Part shown: one piece after another, positions 43,218 to 51,449 of the stretch
Layout: each line of letters begins with the position of its first letter
How positions within the stretch are numbered: position 1 is the stretch's first letter
Assembly: GCF_036345255.1 (NCBI RefSeq)
Contig: NZ_CP107783.1
Location: 4,637,501-4,701,500, forward strand
DNA length: 64,000 bases
DNA from: Streptomyces sp. NBC_00569
GTDB taxonomy: Bacteria; Actinomycetota; Actinomycetes; Streptomycetales; Streptomycetaceae
Direction of reading: 5' to 3'
The notes under the pieces: generated by a model
What the model was told of the DNA's origin: nothing
What the model saw: the letters and a program-made list of their open reading frames with translations, nothing else
Databases searched by the model: none
Made by a program: the position numbers and the translations under genes

Positions 43218-44201
43218 ATGACCGAACCCTCCGCGCCGCCGCCCCGCATCCCCACGATCGATCTGCGGCCCTGGCTCCGCGGCGGCCCGGACGCGCGCGC
43301 CGAGATCGCCCGAACCGTCGACGAGGCACTGCGGACCGCCGGATTCCTGCTGGTCACCGGGCACGGCGTGGACCCGGGCCTGCGCGCCCGGATCCGGGAG
43401 ACGGCGCGCGGCTTCTTCCGGCTCCCGCCCGCGGTGAAGGAGCCGTACGCCGTGAAGGTGGGCGGGCGGGGCTGGCTGGGCCCCGGCGCCGAGGCGAACG
43501 GCTACGCGGAGGGCACCGAGACACCGCCCGACCTGAAGGAGTCCCTGTCGTACGCCTCCGAACTGCCCACCGGAGACGCGGAGATCGACGCGGAGTGGTT
43601 CCTGCCCAACACCTGGCCCGCCGAGACGCCTGGGCTGCGCGTGCTCGTCGAGACGTATCTGGGGCGGATGCGGGAGCTGTCCGACCTGCTGCTCGAACTC
43701 CTCGCGGTCGCGCTCGGCGAGGAGCCGGACTTCTTCACCCGGCACACCACGCACCCCACTTGGGGCTTCAACATCAACTGGTACCCGGGCACGGACGTCG
43801 TCGGCGAACCCGAGGAGGGCCAGTTCCGCATCGGCCCGCACACCGACTTCGGGACGGTCACCGTCCTGGACCGGCAGGCGGGCAGGGGCGGGCTCCAGGT
43901 CCACACCGACGAGGGCGGCTGGGAGGACGCGCCGTTCGACCCGGACGCGTTCACCATCAACATCGGCGACCTGATGGCGCGTTGGACCGGCGACCGCTGG
44001 CGCTCCGGCCGGCACCGCGTCCTGCCGCCCCCGGCGGACCTGCCCGCCGAGGAGCTGATGTCGCTCGTCTACTTCTACGAGTGCGACCCGCGCACGAGCG
44101 TCGAGTCCGTCCCCGCGCCGAAGGGCCGGGTCGCGTACGAGCCCGTCGACTCGCACACGTACCTGCGGGCGAAACTGGACGCCATCACGGTCGAGCCTTG
44201 A
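43218..44201 (+). CDS. 2-oxoglutarate/Fe(II) dioxygenase, isopenicillin N synthase-like
   Basis: 327 residues. The N-terminal DIOX_N block (IPTIDLRPWL...TAGFLLVTGHGVD) is followed by a 2OG-FeII core with the metal ligands H and D in GPHTDFGTVTVLD and the distal His in RSGRHRVLPPP, where Arg and Ser would bind 2-oxoglutarate. Substrate unknown; it is not next to an obvious biosynthetic cluster. The ATG at 43218 follows TGGAGGC very closely; an in-frame GTG at 43191 is an alternative. The stop codon lies in the first unit of the 17-bp tandem repeat. Confidence 0.9.
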   Translation: MTEPSAPPPRIPTIDLRPWLRGGPDARAEIARTVDEALRTAGFLLVTGHGVDPGLRARIRETARGFFRLPPAVKEPYAVKVGGRGWLGPGAEANGYAEGTETPPDLKESLSYASELPTGDAEIDAEWFLPNTWPAETPGLRVLVETYLGRMRELSDLLLELLAVALGEEPDFFTRHTTHPTWGFNINWYPGTDVVGEPEEGQFRIGPHTDFGTVTVLDRQAGRGGLQVHTDEGGWEDAPFDPDAFTINIGDLMARWTGDRWRSGRHRVLPPPADLPAEELMSLVYFYECDPRTSVESVPAPKGRVAYEPVDSHTYLRAKLDAITVEP

Positions 44202-44378
44202 CCGCTGTGGCGCCTTGATCGCCGTGGTGCCTTGACCGCGGTGGGACCTTGATCGCCGTGGTGCCTTGATCGCGGTGGGACCTTGACTGCGGCGGAGCCT
44301 TGATCGCGGTGGGGCCTTGATCGCGGTGGGGCCTCGCCGTGGTGCTTGATCGTTGTGGGGCCTGGTCACTGTGGGGTC
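44197..44378. repeat. 17-bp tandem repeat, about ten units
   Basis: Head-to-tail copies of a 17-mer close to CTTGATCGCGGTGGGGC: eight successive units from 44197 to 44332, a 12-bp partial unit (44333-44344) and two more degenerate units to 44378. Units 44299-44315 and 44316-44332 are identical. The first unit contains the stop codon of the 2OG dioxygenase gene, and the last contains the stop of the convergent SRPBCC gene. 17 is not a multiple of three, and no reading frame is conserved across units. Confidence 0.95.
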
Positions 44379-44905
44379 TTGCGGTAGCTGTCCCGGAGCT
44401 GCTGCCGGCGGTCCGGGGTCCAGGCCGTCCAGGCCCGCTCGCGCCCGTCGAGCGCGGCGGTCAGGTGCTCGAAGTGGTCGTGCCAGGCGGCAAGGTGGTC
44501 CAGACGCGCCGCGTCGTCGCCGTCGATCTCGCCGGTGAACCGCAGGGTCGTCGCGTCGGGGGCCGTCGGCTCCAGGTGGAAGCGCATGCGGCCGTGCGGG
44601 CCTTCGAGTGTGTACTCGGCGACGCGTTCGCCGTCCCACGCGGTGACGCGGCCCGCGTGGGCCCGCCCGGTGCTGAGCCACCGCAGCGTGACCGCCCCGC
44701 CGAGCCGTGGTTCGAGCACATCGGCGGCGGCCAGCCACCCCGGCAGTCCCGCAGGGGTGGCCACCGCCTCCCAGACCTGCTCCACGGGGTGGGGAAGCGC
44801 GATCGTGAAGTGCAGGGTGTGGGTGTGACCCTCGGTCCGGCTCGTACCGGGCGCGACGGGTGTGGCGGATGCCGCGGGCTCGGTGGGGTGGCTGGATTCG
44901 GTCAT
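44366..44905 (-). CDS. SRPBCC (AHSA1-like) domain protein
   Basis: 179 residues. HTLHFTIALPHPVEQVWEAVATPAGLPGWLAAADVLEPRLGGAVTL is the AHSA1-type entry to a START-like ligand-binding barrel, and the C-terminal helix (LDHLAAWHDHFEHLTAALDG) closes it. An Ala/Thr-rich ~28-residue N-terminal extension precedes the domain. The ATG at 44905 has GGAGGT directly in front. Possible toxin, lipid or co-chaperone role; cannot be specified. Its stop codon is in the 17-bp repeat. Confidence 0.87.
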   Translation of the reverse strand: MTESSHPTEPAASATPVAPGTSRTEGHTHTLHFTIALPHPVEQVWEAVATPAGLPGWLAAADVLEPRLGGAVTLRWLSTGRAHAGRVTAWDGERVAEYTLEGPHGRMRFHLEPTAPDATTLRFTGEIDGDDAARLDHLAAWHDHFEHLTAALDGRERAWTAWTPDRRQQLRDSYRKTPQ

Positions 44906-45000
44906 ACCTCCAGGCTGGCGCGCCCGCGCGCTTCGCGCACCCTTGGACGCCGGGATCCATGCCCCGCCCCGCCCATCCACTCTGTCCGGCCGCCCGTACG

Positions 45001-45048
45001 CCGACGGCCGACCGCTTGTGACTCGCGTCACAAAGGGTCGGCCGTCGG
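45001..45048 (-). terminator. Long nested hairpin downstream of ccsB
   Basis: Outer arms CCGACGGCCGACC (45001-45013) and GGTCGGCCGTCGG (45036-45048) enclose an inner perfect palindrome TTGTGAC-TCGC-GTCACAA (45016-45033), separated by a 2x2 internal loop. It lies 15 bp after the ccsB stop and can act as a terminator. The inner part also fits the actinobacterial Crp pattern GTGACnnnnGTCAC, about 110 bp before the SRPBCC start. Confidence 0.75.
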
Positions 45049-45062
45049 TGGGTGTCCCGGTG

Positions 45063-46154
45063 TCAGACGCCGGCGTAGGAGTGCTTGCCGGTGACGAAGA
45101 TGTTCACGCCGTAGTAGTTGAACAGCCAGCAGGCGAACGCGATCAGGGCCAGGTAGGCGGCCTTGCGGCCCTTCCATCCGGCGGTCGCGCGGGCGTGCAG
45201 GTAGCAGGCGTAGGCGACCCAGGTGATGAACGACCAGGTCTCCTTGGGGTCCCAGCCCCAGTAGCGGCCCCAGGCGTCGCCGGCCCAGATCGCGCCCGCG
45301 ATGATCGTGAACGTCCACAGTGGGAAGACGGCCGCGTTCACGCGGTAGGAGAACTTGTCGAGCGAGGCCGCGGCGGGCAGGCGCTCCATGACGGAGGTCG
45401 CGAACTTCCCGGGCTTGCCGCCGTTCGCCAGCTTGCTCTCGTACGCGTCGCGGAAGAGGTAGAGCAGCGTGCTGACCGCGCCGACGTAGAACACCGCGCC
45501 GCAGAAGATCGCGGTGGAGACGTGGATGTACAGCCAGTACGAGTGAAGGGCGGGAACCAACTGGTCGCTGGCGGTGTACAAGACAGTGACAGCGAGGCCG
45601 AGATCGAGGAGGACCGTGGTGACCAGCGGGAGGCCGAGCCAGCCGATGTTCTTCTTCGCCAGCATGAGGCCGAGGTACACAGCGACGGCGACGGTGGAGA
45701 AGGTGATGTTGAACTCGTACATGTTGCCCCACGGCGCGCGCTGCACGGAGAGCGCGCGGGTGAGAACACCGCTCGCCTCGACGAGGAACGCGAGCACGGT
45801 GAGGGACACCGCGATACGGCCGTAGAGGTCGCCCTGCTCGTCGCCGCCGGAGGCGCCGGGACCGTCCGGTACGTCACGCGTGCCGGAGACGGCGCGGGTC
45901 ACGACGCTGGGCCGCTCCAGGACGGCGGTGCCGCCGTTCTTCTCCTTGACCTGCACCTTCACGGAGCCGGCCGTGGCCTGCGCGGCGGCCTGCTGCGTCA
46001 GCGCGGCGGCCGTGCGGCCGACCTTGCTGCGGCTGCCGAAGAGCCACTCGGCCATGTGCGCGAAGAAGGCCAGGAGGTACACGGCCATCGACGAGTAGAT
46101 CAGCACATTGCTGATGTGCGCGAGATTCTCGTTGGTTGCGGCGGCGAGATTCAC
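45063..46154 (-). CDS. ccsB: Cytochrome c biogenesis protein CcsB/ResC (haem-handling subunit)
   Basis: 363 residues, System II synthase component that carries haem across the membrane and presents it to apocytochrome c. The tryptophan-rich WGRYWGWDPKETWSFITW motif and surrounding His residues (HSYWLYIHVST) are visible, with about eight helices. GTG at 46154 overlaps the resB stop (4 bp). A ~70-residue soluble insertion follows the first helix. Last gene of the resA-ccdA-resB-ccsB run. Confidence 0.95.
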   Translation of the reverse strand: MNLAAATNENLAHISNVLIYSSMAVYLLAFFAHMAEWLFGSRSKVGRTAAALTQQAAAQATAGSVKVQVKEKNGGTAVLERPSVVTRAVSGTRDVPDGPGASGGDEQGDLYGRIAVSLTVLAFLVEASGVLTRALSVQRAPWGNMYEFNITFSTVAVAVYLGLMLAKKNIGWLGLPLVTTVLLDLGLAVTVLYTASDQLVPALHSYWLYIHVSTAIFCGAVFYVGAVSTLLYLFRDAYESKLANGGKPGKFATSVMERLPAAASLDKFSYRVNAAVFPLWTFTIIAGAIWAGDAWGRYWGWDPKETWSFITWVAYACYLHARATAGWKGRKAAYLALIAFACWLFNYYGVNIFVTGKHSYAGV

Positions 46155-47851
46155 TTCTCAGCCCCTTCGGCAGGAACAGCAGGTCGGGGATCGGCGGCGC
46201 TGGGCGCCTGTTCGTGGAGGTGTGCGGCCAGGTCGCCGAGTTCTTCGGCCACCTTCGAGGACTCACTGCGGCCGAGACCGCCCATCTCGACGACGGTGAC
46301 TCCGTCGGCTCCGGGGGTCGCCCGGACCCAGACGCGGCGGCGCTGGATGAACAGGGAACCGGCGAGGCCCGCGATGGCGGCGAGCGCTCCGGCGAGGGCC
46401 CAGCCGTCGCCGGGCTGATGGGTGATCTGGAAGCTCGCCCACTGCTTGATGTCCTTGTCGAACGTGATCGACCCGGCACCGTTCGGAAGCTTCATGGTCT
46501 CGCCGGGCCGCAGCCGCGTCTTGAGCAGCTCCCCCTTCGAGTCCGTGAACTTCTTCATCTTGGAGGTGTCCAGTTGGTACACGTTCTGCGGGATACCGGA
46601 GTCGACACCCAGGCTTCCGTGGTACGCGGACAGCGCGAGGACGGGATAGTCGAGCGCGGGGAACTGGGAGAACATGTTGCCCTTCCCGGACCCCGCGAAG
46701 GTCGGCACGAAGAAGGCGTTGAAGCCGAGCTGTTCCCGCTTGCCGTTCTTGTCGCGGTAGCCGTCCATGATCTTGATGGCACCGGTGGACGTGACGTTCG
46801 AGTCGATGGGCAGCAGCGGCACGGCCTGGCGGGAGACGATCTTGCCGCGGCCGTCCCGGACGGTGACGGTGGGCGCGTAGCCGTGACCGTTGAGGTAGAC
46901 CTTGGTGCCGTCGATCTCGAGGGGGTCGTTGACCTGGATCGCGGTCTTCTGCTCCTTGCCGGTCGCGCCGACGCTGTAGGTCACGTTGGCGCGGTAGACG
47001 CGCGGGCTCCCCTTGTTCGGCCCGTTGCGCTCGTACGTCCCGTCGAACTTGTCGAGCTGGAAGCTGAACGGCGTCAGGTCGGTGTCGGAGTTGAAGAGGT
47101 TGCCCGACTTGAAGTCGTCGTACATCGGCAGGGCGTTGGAGAAGCCTCCGTCGCCCTCGACCATCAGCTTGCCGCCCTCGGACTTGAAGAGCTGGCCCCA
47201 GGCGAAGGCGATCAGCATCACGATCAGCGCGATGTGGAAGATCAGGTTGCCGGCCTCGCGCAGATAACCCTTCTCGGAGGCGACGGCGTCACCGGCGATG
47301 TGGGCGCGGAAGCGGCGCTTGCGGAGGATCTCGAGGGCCGCCGCGCGGACCTGCTCCGGCTCGGCGTCGGTGCGCCAGGTCGCGGACGCGGGCAGGTGCG
47401 TGAAGCGCTTGGGGGCGCCCGGGGCGCGGCCGCGCAGCTGCCCGACGAACTGCCAGGTGCGCGGGACGATGCAGCCGATGAGGGAGATGAACAGCAGGAT
47501 GTAGATCGCGGAGAACCACACCGAGCTGTAGACGTGGAACAGGCCCAGCTTGTCGTAGACCGGCGCGACCGTCGTGTGCGCGTCCTTGAACGTCTGCACC
47601 TTCATCTCGTCGACCCCGGACTGCGGGATCAGCGAGCCGGGGATCGCCCCGAGCGAGAGCAGGAAGAGCAGGATCAGCGCGACGCGCATCGAGGTGAGCT
47701 GCCGCCAGAACCAGCGGACCCAGCCGATGACGCCCAGCCGGGGCAGGGTCGGGTCGCGGTCCTCCTGCGGAGCGGTGGACAGGTGCGAGCCGGCCGCGCC
47801 GAGCTCGTCGCCGCTCACCTCGCCGGTCTTGCCGGATTCAGTCGTGCTCAT
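46151..47851 (-). CDS. resB: Cytochrome c biogenesis protein ResB (Ccs1)
   Basis: 566 residues. The membrane chaperone half of System II: N-terminal helix pair starting WRQLTSMRVALILLFLLSLGAIPGSLIPQ, one further helix (LLFISLIGCIVPRTWQF), then after a third helix a large extracytoplasmic domain (about 220-500), and a final helix near ALAAIAGLAGSLFIQRRRVWV. The C-terminus is charged. It forms the synthase complex with CcsB. Spacing and overlap with ccsB support co-translation. Confidence 0.95.
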   Translation of the reverse strand: MSTTESGKTGEVSGDELGAAGSHLSTAPQEDRDPTLPRLGVIGWVRWFWRQLTSMRVALILLFLLSLGAIPGSLIPQSGVDEMKVQTFKDAHTTVAPVYDKLGLFHVYSSVWFSAIYILLFISLIGCIVPRTWQFVGQLRGRAPGAPKRFTHLPASATWRTDAEPEQVRAAALEILRKRRFRAHIAGDAVASEKGYLREAGNLIFHIALIVMLIAFAWGQLFKSEGGKLMVEGDGGFSNALPMYDDFKSGNLFNSDTDLTPFSFQLDKFDGTYERNGPNKGSPRVYRANVTYSVGATGKEQKTAIQVNDPLEIDGTKVYLNGHGYAPTVTVRDGRGKIVSRQAVPLLPIDSNVTSTGAIKIMDGYRDKNGKREQLGFNAFFVPTFAGSGKGNMFSQFPALDYPVLALSAYHGSLGVDSGIPQNVYQLDTSKMKKFTDSKGELLKTRLRPGETMKLPNGAGSITFDKDIKQWASFQITHQPGDGWALAGALAAIAGLAGSLFIQRRRVWVRATPGADGVTVVEMGGLGRSESSKVAEELGDLAAHLHEQAPSAADPRPAVPAEGAEK

Positions 47852-47854
47852 GGA

Positions 47855-48631
47855 TCAGATTCCCACCGTGAAGCCGTTGGACCAGGTCTGCATCTGCTGG
47901 ACGAGGGTGTCCCAGGCTCCTGTGAGCAGCAGCACTCCGGTAAAGATCATCATGATGCCGCCGATCCGCATCACCCAGGCGTAGTGCTTCTTGACCCAGC
48001 CGAAGGCGCCGAGCGCCTTGCGGAAGGCGACCGCGGCGAGCACGAAGGGGACACCGAGCCCGGCGCAGTACGCAACGGTCAGTATGGCCCCGCGCCCCGC
48101 GCTCGCCTCGTTGAACGACAGGGCGGTCACGGAGGCGAGCGTCGGCCCGATGCAGGGGGTCCAGCCGATACCGAACAGGGCACCGAGCACCGGAGCGCCG
48201 ATCAGCCCGGTCACCGGCCGCTTGTGGAAGCGGAATTCGCGCTGGGTGAGCCAGGGCATCATGCCCATGAAGAAGATCCCCATGAGGACCATCAGGACAC
48301 CGAGGATCTTGGTGAGGGTGTCCTGGTACTCCTGGAGCGTCTCGCCGAAGTAGCCGAAGAGGGCCCCGCCGGAGACGAAAACGGCGGTGAAGCCGAGGAC
48401 GAAGAGTCCGGAGCCCAGGGCCATCCGGCCCCGCCGCGCGTCGGCCAGGTCGGTGCCGCTGACTCCCGTCACGTACGACAGATAGCCGGGCACGAGAGGC
48501 AGGACGCAGGGCGAGAAGAACGAGAGGAGACCGCCGAGCACGGCGATCGGCAGGGCGAGCAGGAGCGCACCGCTCTCGACGGTGCTGCTCGCTCCGCCTT
48601 CAGCGGCGAGAGCGGTGAGCGTGGCGTGCAC
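47855..48631 (-). CDS. ccdA: Cytochrome c biogenesis/thiol transport protein CcdA (DsbD-like)
   Basis: 258-residue membrane protein with six helices that conveys reducing equivalents from cytoplasmic thioredoxin to the extracytoplasmic TlpA/ResA protein. The redox Cys pair is present in FFSPCVLPLVPGYLSY (TM1) and in GIGWTPCIGPTLASV (TM4). It lies between resA/tlpA and resB with gaps of only a few bases, an arrangement typical of Actinobacteria. Confidence 0.95.
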   Translation of the reverse strand: MHATLTALAAEGGASSTVESGALLLALPIAVLGGLLSFFSPCVLPLVPGYLSYVTGVSGTDLADARRGRMALGSGLFVLGFTAVFVSGGALFGYFGETLQEYQDTLTKILGVLMVLMGIFFMGMMPWLTQREFRFHKRPVTGLIGAPVLGALFGIGWTPCIGPTLASVTALSFNEASAGRGAILTVAYCAGLGVPFVLAAVAFRKALGAFGWVKKHYAWVMRIGGIMMIFTGVLLLTGAWDTLVQQMQTWSNGFTVGI

Positions 48632-48637
48632 CGTCGC

Positions 48638-49258
48638 TCACTTCTCCGCGATCACGGGGTCGACCATCTTGCGCAGCTTGTCCTCGCTGAGCGCGCGCAG
48701 GGAGCGGGCGGCGATCTTGCCGTCGCGGTCGATGACGAGCGTGGACGGGATGGACTGCGGGTTGAGGGTGCCCTTCTCGAACCGCAGCATCAGCTTGCCC
48801 GAGGGGTCGTAGAAGCTCGGGTACGGGATGTTGTGGTCCTTCTCGAACTGGAGCGCCGGTTCGGTCTGCGGATCACGGGTGTTGATGCCGATGAACTGGA
48901 CATCCTTGCCCTTGGTCTCGTTCGCGACCTTCGAGAAGTAGTTGGCCTCGGCGCGGCACGGCGGGCACCAGGAGCCCCACACGTTCAGCACGATGACCTT
49001 GCCCTTGTAGTCGGCGAGGTCGAGGGGCTTGCCCTCCAGATCCTTGCCGTCCAGCTTCGGCGCGTCGTGCCGGTCACCCTTGTCGACGGTGGAGATGCCG
49101 CCGGAGTTCGTCACGAAGTTGGTGTTGTTGCCACCACCGGACGTTCCGCCGGAGCTGCATGCGGAGAGCGTCAGCGCAGCGACCGCGGCTCCTGCGGTGA
49201 GGAGGGCGGTACGGCGCTTGGATGCAGCGAGGGGGGAAACGCGGCAGTCGGCACTCAT
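48638..49258 (-). CDS. resA: TlpA/ResA-type thiol-disulfide oxidoreductase lipoprotein
   Basis: 206 residues. A lipoprotein signal (AALTLSACSSGG, lipobox LSAC, Cys about residue 34) is followed by a thioredoxin fold with active site WCPPC in VWGSWCPPCRAEA (about residue 102) and the late IPSTLVIDRDG. It reduces apocytochrome c haem-binding cysteines for CcsB/ResB. The ATG at 49258 has no ribosome binding site; a Rex-like palindrome (49258-49273) abuts the start codon, so a leaderless or redox-controlled start is plausible. First gene of the ccs operon. Confidence 0.94.
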   Translation of the reverse strand: MSADCRVSPLAASKRRTALLTAGAAVAALTLSACSSGGTSGGGNNTNFVTNSGGISTVDKGDRHDAPKLDGKDLEGKPLDLADYKGKVIVLNVWGSWCPPCRAEANYFSKVANETKGKDVQFIGINTRDPQTEPALQFEKDHNIPYPSFYDPSGKLMLRFEKGTLNPQSIPSTLVIDRDGKIAARSLRALSEDKLRKMVDPVIAEK

Positions 49259-49273
49259 GTGAAAAGTTTCGCA
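49258..49273. promoter_or_regulatory. Rex-like palindrome at the resA/tlpA start
   Basis: TGTGAAAAGTTTCGCA, with arms TGTGAA and TTCGCA around 4 bases, differs from the Rex consensus TGTGAACnnnTTCACA at two positions. It begins at the A of the resA start codon on the opposite strand. Confidence 0.45.
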
Positions 49274-49357
49274 TGTCTGTTTAGGGGATCTTCCGCACCC
49301 CCCTTGCGTACGGAAAACCCCATTTCAGGAGGGGTCATTCGGGGTGCGGCGCGATGC

Positions 49358-50602
49358 TCACGCAGCGGCTTTGAGATAGCTGTTCCAGCCGCCGTCGGGA
49401 CGCACTCCGACGTCGAGCGAGCGCAGCTTGTCAAGGACCTTCGGGTCCTGGACGTCCAGCCAGTCGACGAACTGCCGGAAGGAGACGAGGCGTACGTCCT
49501 TCTTGCCGGCGATGTGCTTGAGCGCCTCTTCGACGGAGTCCATATAGATCCCGCCGTTCCACTCCTCGAAGTGGTTGCCTATGAAGAACGGCGCCCGGTT
49601 CGTCTCGTATGCCCGGTTGAAGCCGGCTATGTAGGCCTCGGCCGACTGCTTGCGCCAGCGCGGGTAGTTGTAGGCGGGCGCCCTGGTGGTGTTCACCGAC
49701 TGGTTGGCCAGCATGTTGTAGTCCATCGAGAGGACCTCGAAACTGCGCCCGGGGAACGGCACGGCCTGGAGCGGCAGATCCCACACCCCGCCCCGCTTGG
49801 AGGGCCAGCGCTGCCGGCCGCCCGGCGACGAGGCGTCGTAGCGCCAGCCGAGCTCGCGGGCCGTTGGCAGCAGGTTGTCCTGGCCGAGCAGGCAGGGCGT
49901 GCGGCCGCCGACGAGTTCCTTCTCGTAGTCGAAGGGGAGCGAGGGCAGGTCGTGCCAGCCCGTATTCGTGCGCCACTCCTTGACGAACGACTTGGCCTGG
50001 TCGATCTCGCTGCGCCACTGCGCCGGGGTCCAGTTGGCGACGGTGCCGGTGCCCGCGCAGAAGTGGCCGTTGAAGTGCGTGCCTATCTCATGGCCTTCCA
50101 GCCAGGCCTGGCGCACGTACTTCAGCGTCTCCTTGATGTGGGCGTCGGTGAGATAGCCGATGTCCGAGGCGCCGACCCCGTTGTTCGGCGGGCGGTACAG
50201 CCGCTTCTTCGACTCCGGCAGCAGATAGAGGCCGGAGAGGAAGAAGGTCATGTGGGCGCCGTGGTTCTCGGCCAGTTCGAGGAAGCGCGGGAAGAGGCCG
50301 TTGCCGACCTCGCCCGCGCCGTCCCAGGAGAAGATCACGAACTGCGGCGGCTGCTGGCCGGGTTCGAGGGGGACGGGCCTGCCCGGCTGGTTCGGCTGCT
50401 TGCCCGTGTACGACGTCGAGCCGTCGCCGATCGGCCGGACCGCGGGCTTGTCGGGCTTACCGGCCCCGCCCCCGGGCCTGTCGCCCGGCGGCACGGACGT
50501 CGTGCCACCCTGCCCGTCACTGGTACCGCACCCGGCGAGCGCGGCGGCCGCCGCCGCCCCCGCTCCGAGCCCGATCAGTCCCCTTCGTGTGATGTCCGGC
50601 AT
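49358..50602 (-). CDS. Tat-secreted lipoprotein, polysaccharide deacetylase-like
   Basis: 414 residues. The N-terminus has a twin-arginine motif (ITRRGLIGLG) and a lipobox (LAGC, Cys about residue 25), so it is exported folded and lipidated. After a Gly/Pro linker, the NodB-like domain starts at VIFSWDGAGEVG, a variant of the TFDDGP motif. HMTFFLSGLYLL follows, and the metal site GHEIGTHFNGHF retains H...H. The conserved late region (HFEEWNGGIYMDSVE) is not typical of chitin deacetylases, so another polysaccharide or cell-wall substrate is possible. It may also be inactive. Confidence 0.82.
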   Translation of the reverse strand: MPDITRRGLIGLGAGAAAAAALAGCGTSDGQGGTTSVPPGDRPGGGAGKPDKPAVRPIGDGSTSYTGKQPNQPGRPVPLEPGQQPPQFVIFSWDGAGEVGNGLFPRFLELAENHGAHMTFFLSGLYLLPESKKRLYRPPNNGVGASDIGYLTDAHIKETLKYVRQAWLEGHEIGTHFNGHFCAGTGTVANWTPAQWRSEIDQAKSFVKEWRTNTGWHDLPSLPFDYEKELVGGRTPCLLGQDNLLPTARELGWRYDASSPGGRQRWPSKRGGVWDLPLQAVPFPGRSFEVLSMDYNMLANQSVNTTRAPAYNYPRWRKQSAEAYIAGFNRAYETNRAPFFIGNHFEEWNGGIYMDSVEEALKHIAGKKDVRLVSFRQFVDWLDVQDPKVLDKLRSLDVGVRPDGGWNSYLKAAA

Positions 50603-50753
50603 TGCCTGGTCCCCATTCGTCGCGCCCCGTTCCCGTACGAGACGGGCACTCCGTTAGAGGGCGCGACGAACACTGCGGTTCCGGCAGGGAGAACAAAATT
50701 GGGCAATGCCGACGGCCATGCGCCGTATGCACCGAGTGCCGAGTGCGAGGGCG

Positions 50754-51449
50754 CTACGCGCCGAACGCCTTGTCCTTCCCCTTCACGGGCTTGGCACCCG
50801 CGAGGAGATGGGCGGGCACGAGGTCGCGCGCGGGCTCCGTGTAGCCGACGGACACGATCTTGTCGCCGCGGTAGGTGAACGTCGTGAGCGAGGCGAGCGT
50901 GCACTGCCGCTTGCGCGGGTCGTGCCACAGCCGGCGCTTCTCCACGAAGCTGCGCACGATCCAGATCGGCAGCTGATGGCTGACGCACACCGCCTCGTGA
51001 CCCCGCGCCGCGTCCTTCGCCGCGTCCAGGGCGCCCATCATCCGCACGACCTGCTCGACGTACGGCTCGCCCCACGACGGCTTGAACGGGTTGACGAGGT
51101 GCTTCCAGTTCTCCGGCTTGCGCAGCGCGCCGTCGCCGACACCGAACGTCTTGCCCTGGAAGACGTTGCCCGCCTCGATGAGCCGGTCGTCGGTCGCCAG
51201 GTCGAGCCCGTGCGCCTTCGCGATCGGCGTCGCCGTCTCCTGCGCCCGGTCCAGCGGCGAGGCCACGACATGGGTCACGTCACGCGAGGACAGGGCCTCG
51301 GCGACCCGGTCGGCCATCTGCCGGCCGAGCTCGGAGAGGTGGTAGTCGGGCAGCCGCCCGTACAGGATCCCCTCCGGGTTGTGCACCTCGCCGTGCCGCA
51401 TCACGTGGACGACGGTGATGTCCTGGTCGGACTTGCCGGCAGTGGTCAT
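50754..51449 (-). CDS. Histidine phosphatase family protein
   Basis: 231 residues with the phosphohistidine motif [10 protein letters not shown] (RHG at about 18-20) and the second catalytic His in [13 protein letters not shown]; the middle has [19 protein letters not shown]. The branch resembles broad-specificity phosphatases rather than glycolytic phosphoglycerate mutase. It overlaps hemL by 4 bp (ATGA) and follows it on the same transcript. Confidence 0.92.
   Translation of the reverse strand: MTTAGKSDQDITVVHVMRHGEVHNPEGILYGRLPDYHLSELGRQMADRVAEALSSRDVTHVVASPLDRAQETATPIAKAHGLDLATDDRLIEAGNVFQGKTFGVGDGALRKPENWKHLVNPFKPSWGEPYVEQVVRMMGALDAAKDAARGHEAVCVSHQLPIWIVRSFVEKRRLWHDPRKRQCTLASLTTFTYRGDKIVSVGYTEPARDLVPAHLLAGAKPVKGKDKAFGA

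Noticed and set aside
44197..44378. CRISPR array
   Set aside because: The repeats are head-to-tail 17-mers with no unique spacers and no cas genes nearby.
46136..50878. A 1580-residue plus-strand frame opposite the ccs operon
   Set aside because: It is antisense to five well-supported genes and has the Asp/Gly/Arg repetitive look of a mirror frame; no ribosome binding site or domain is visible.
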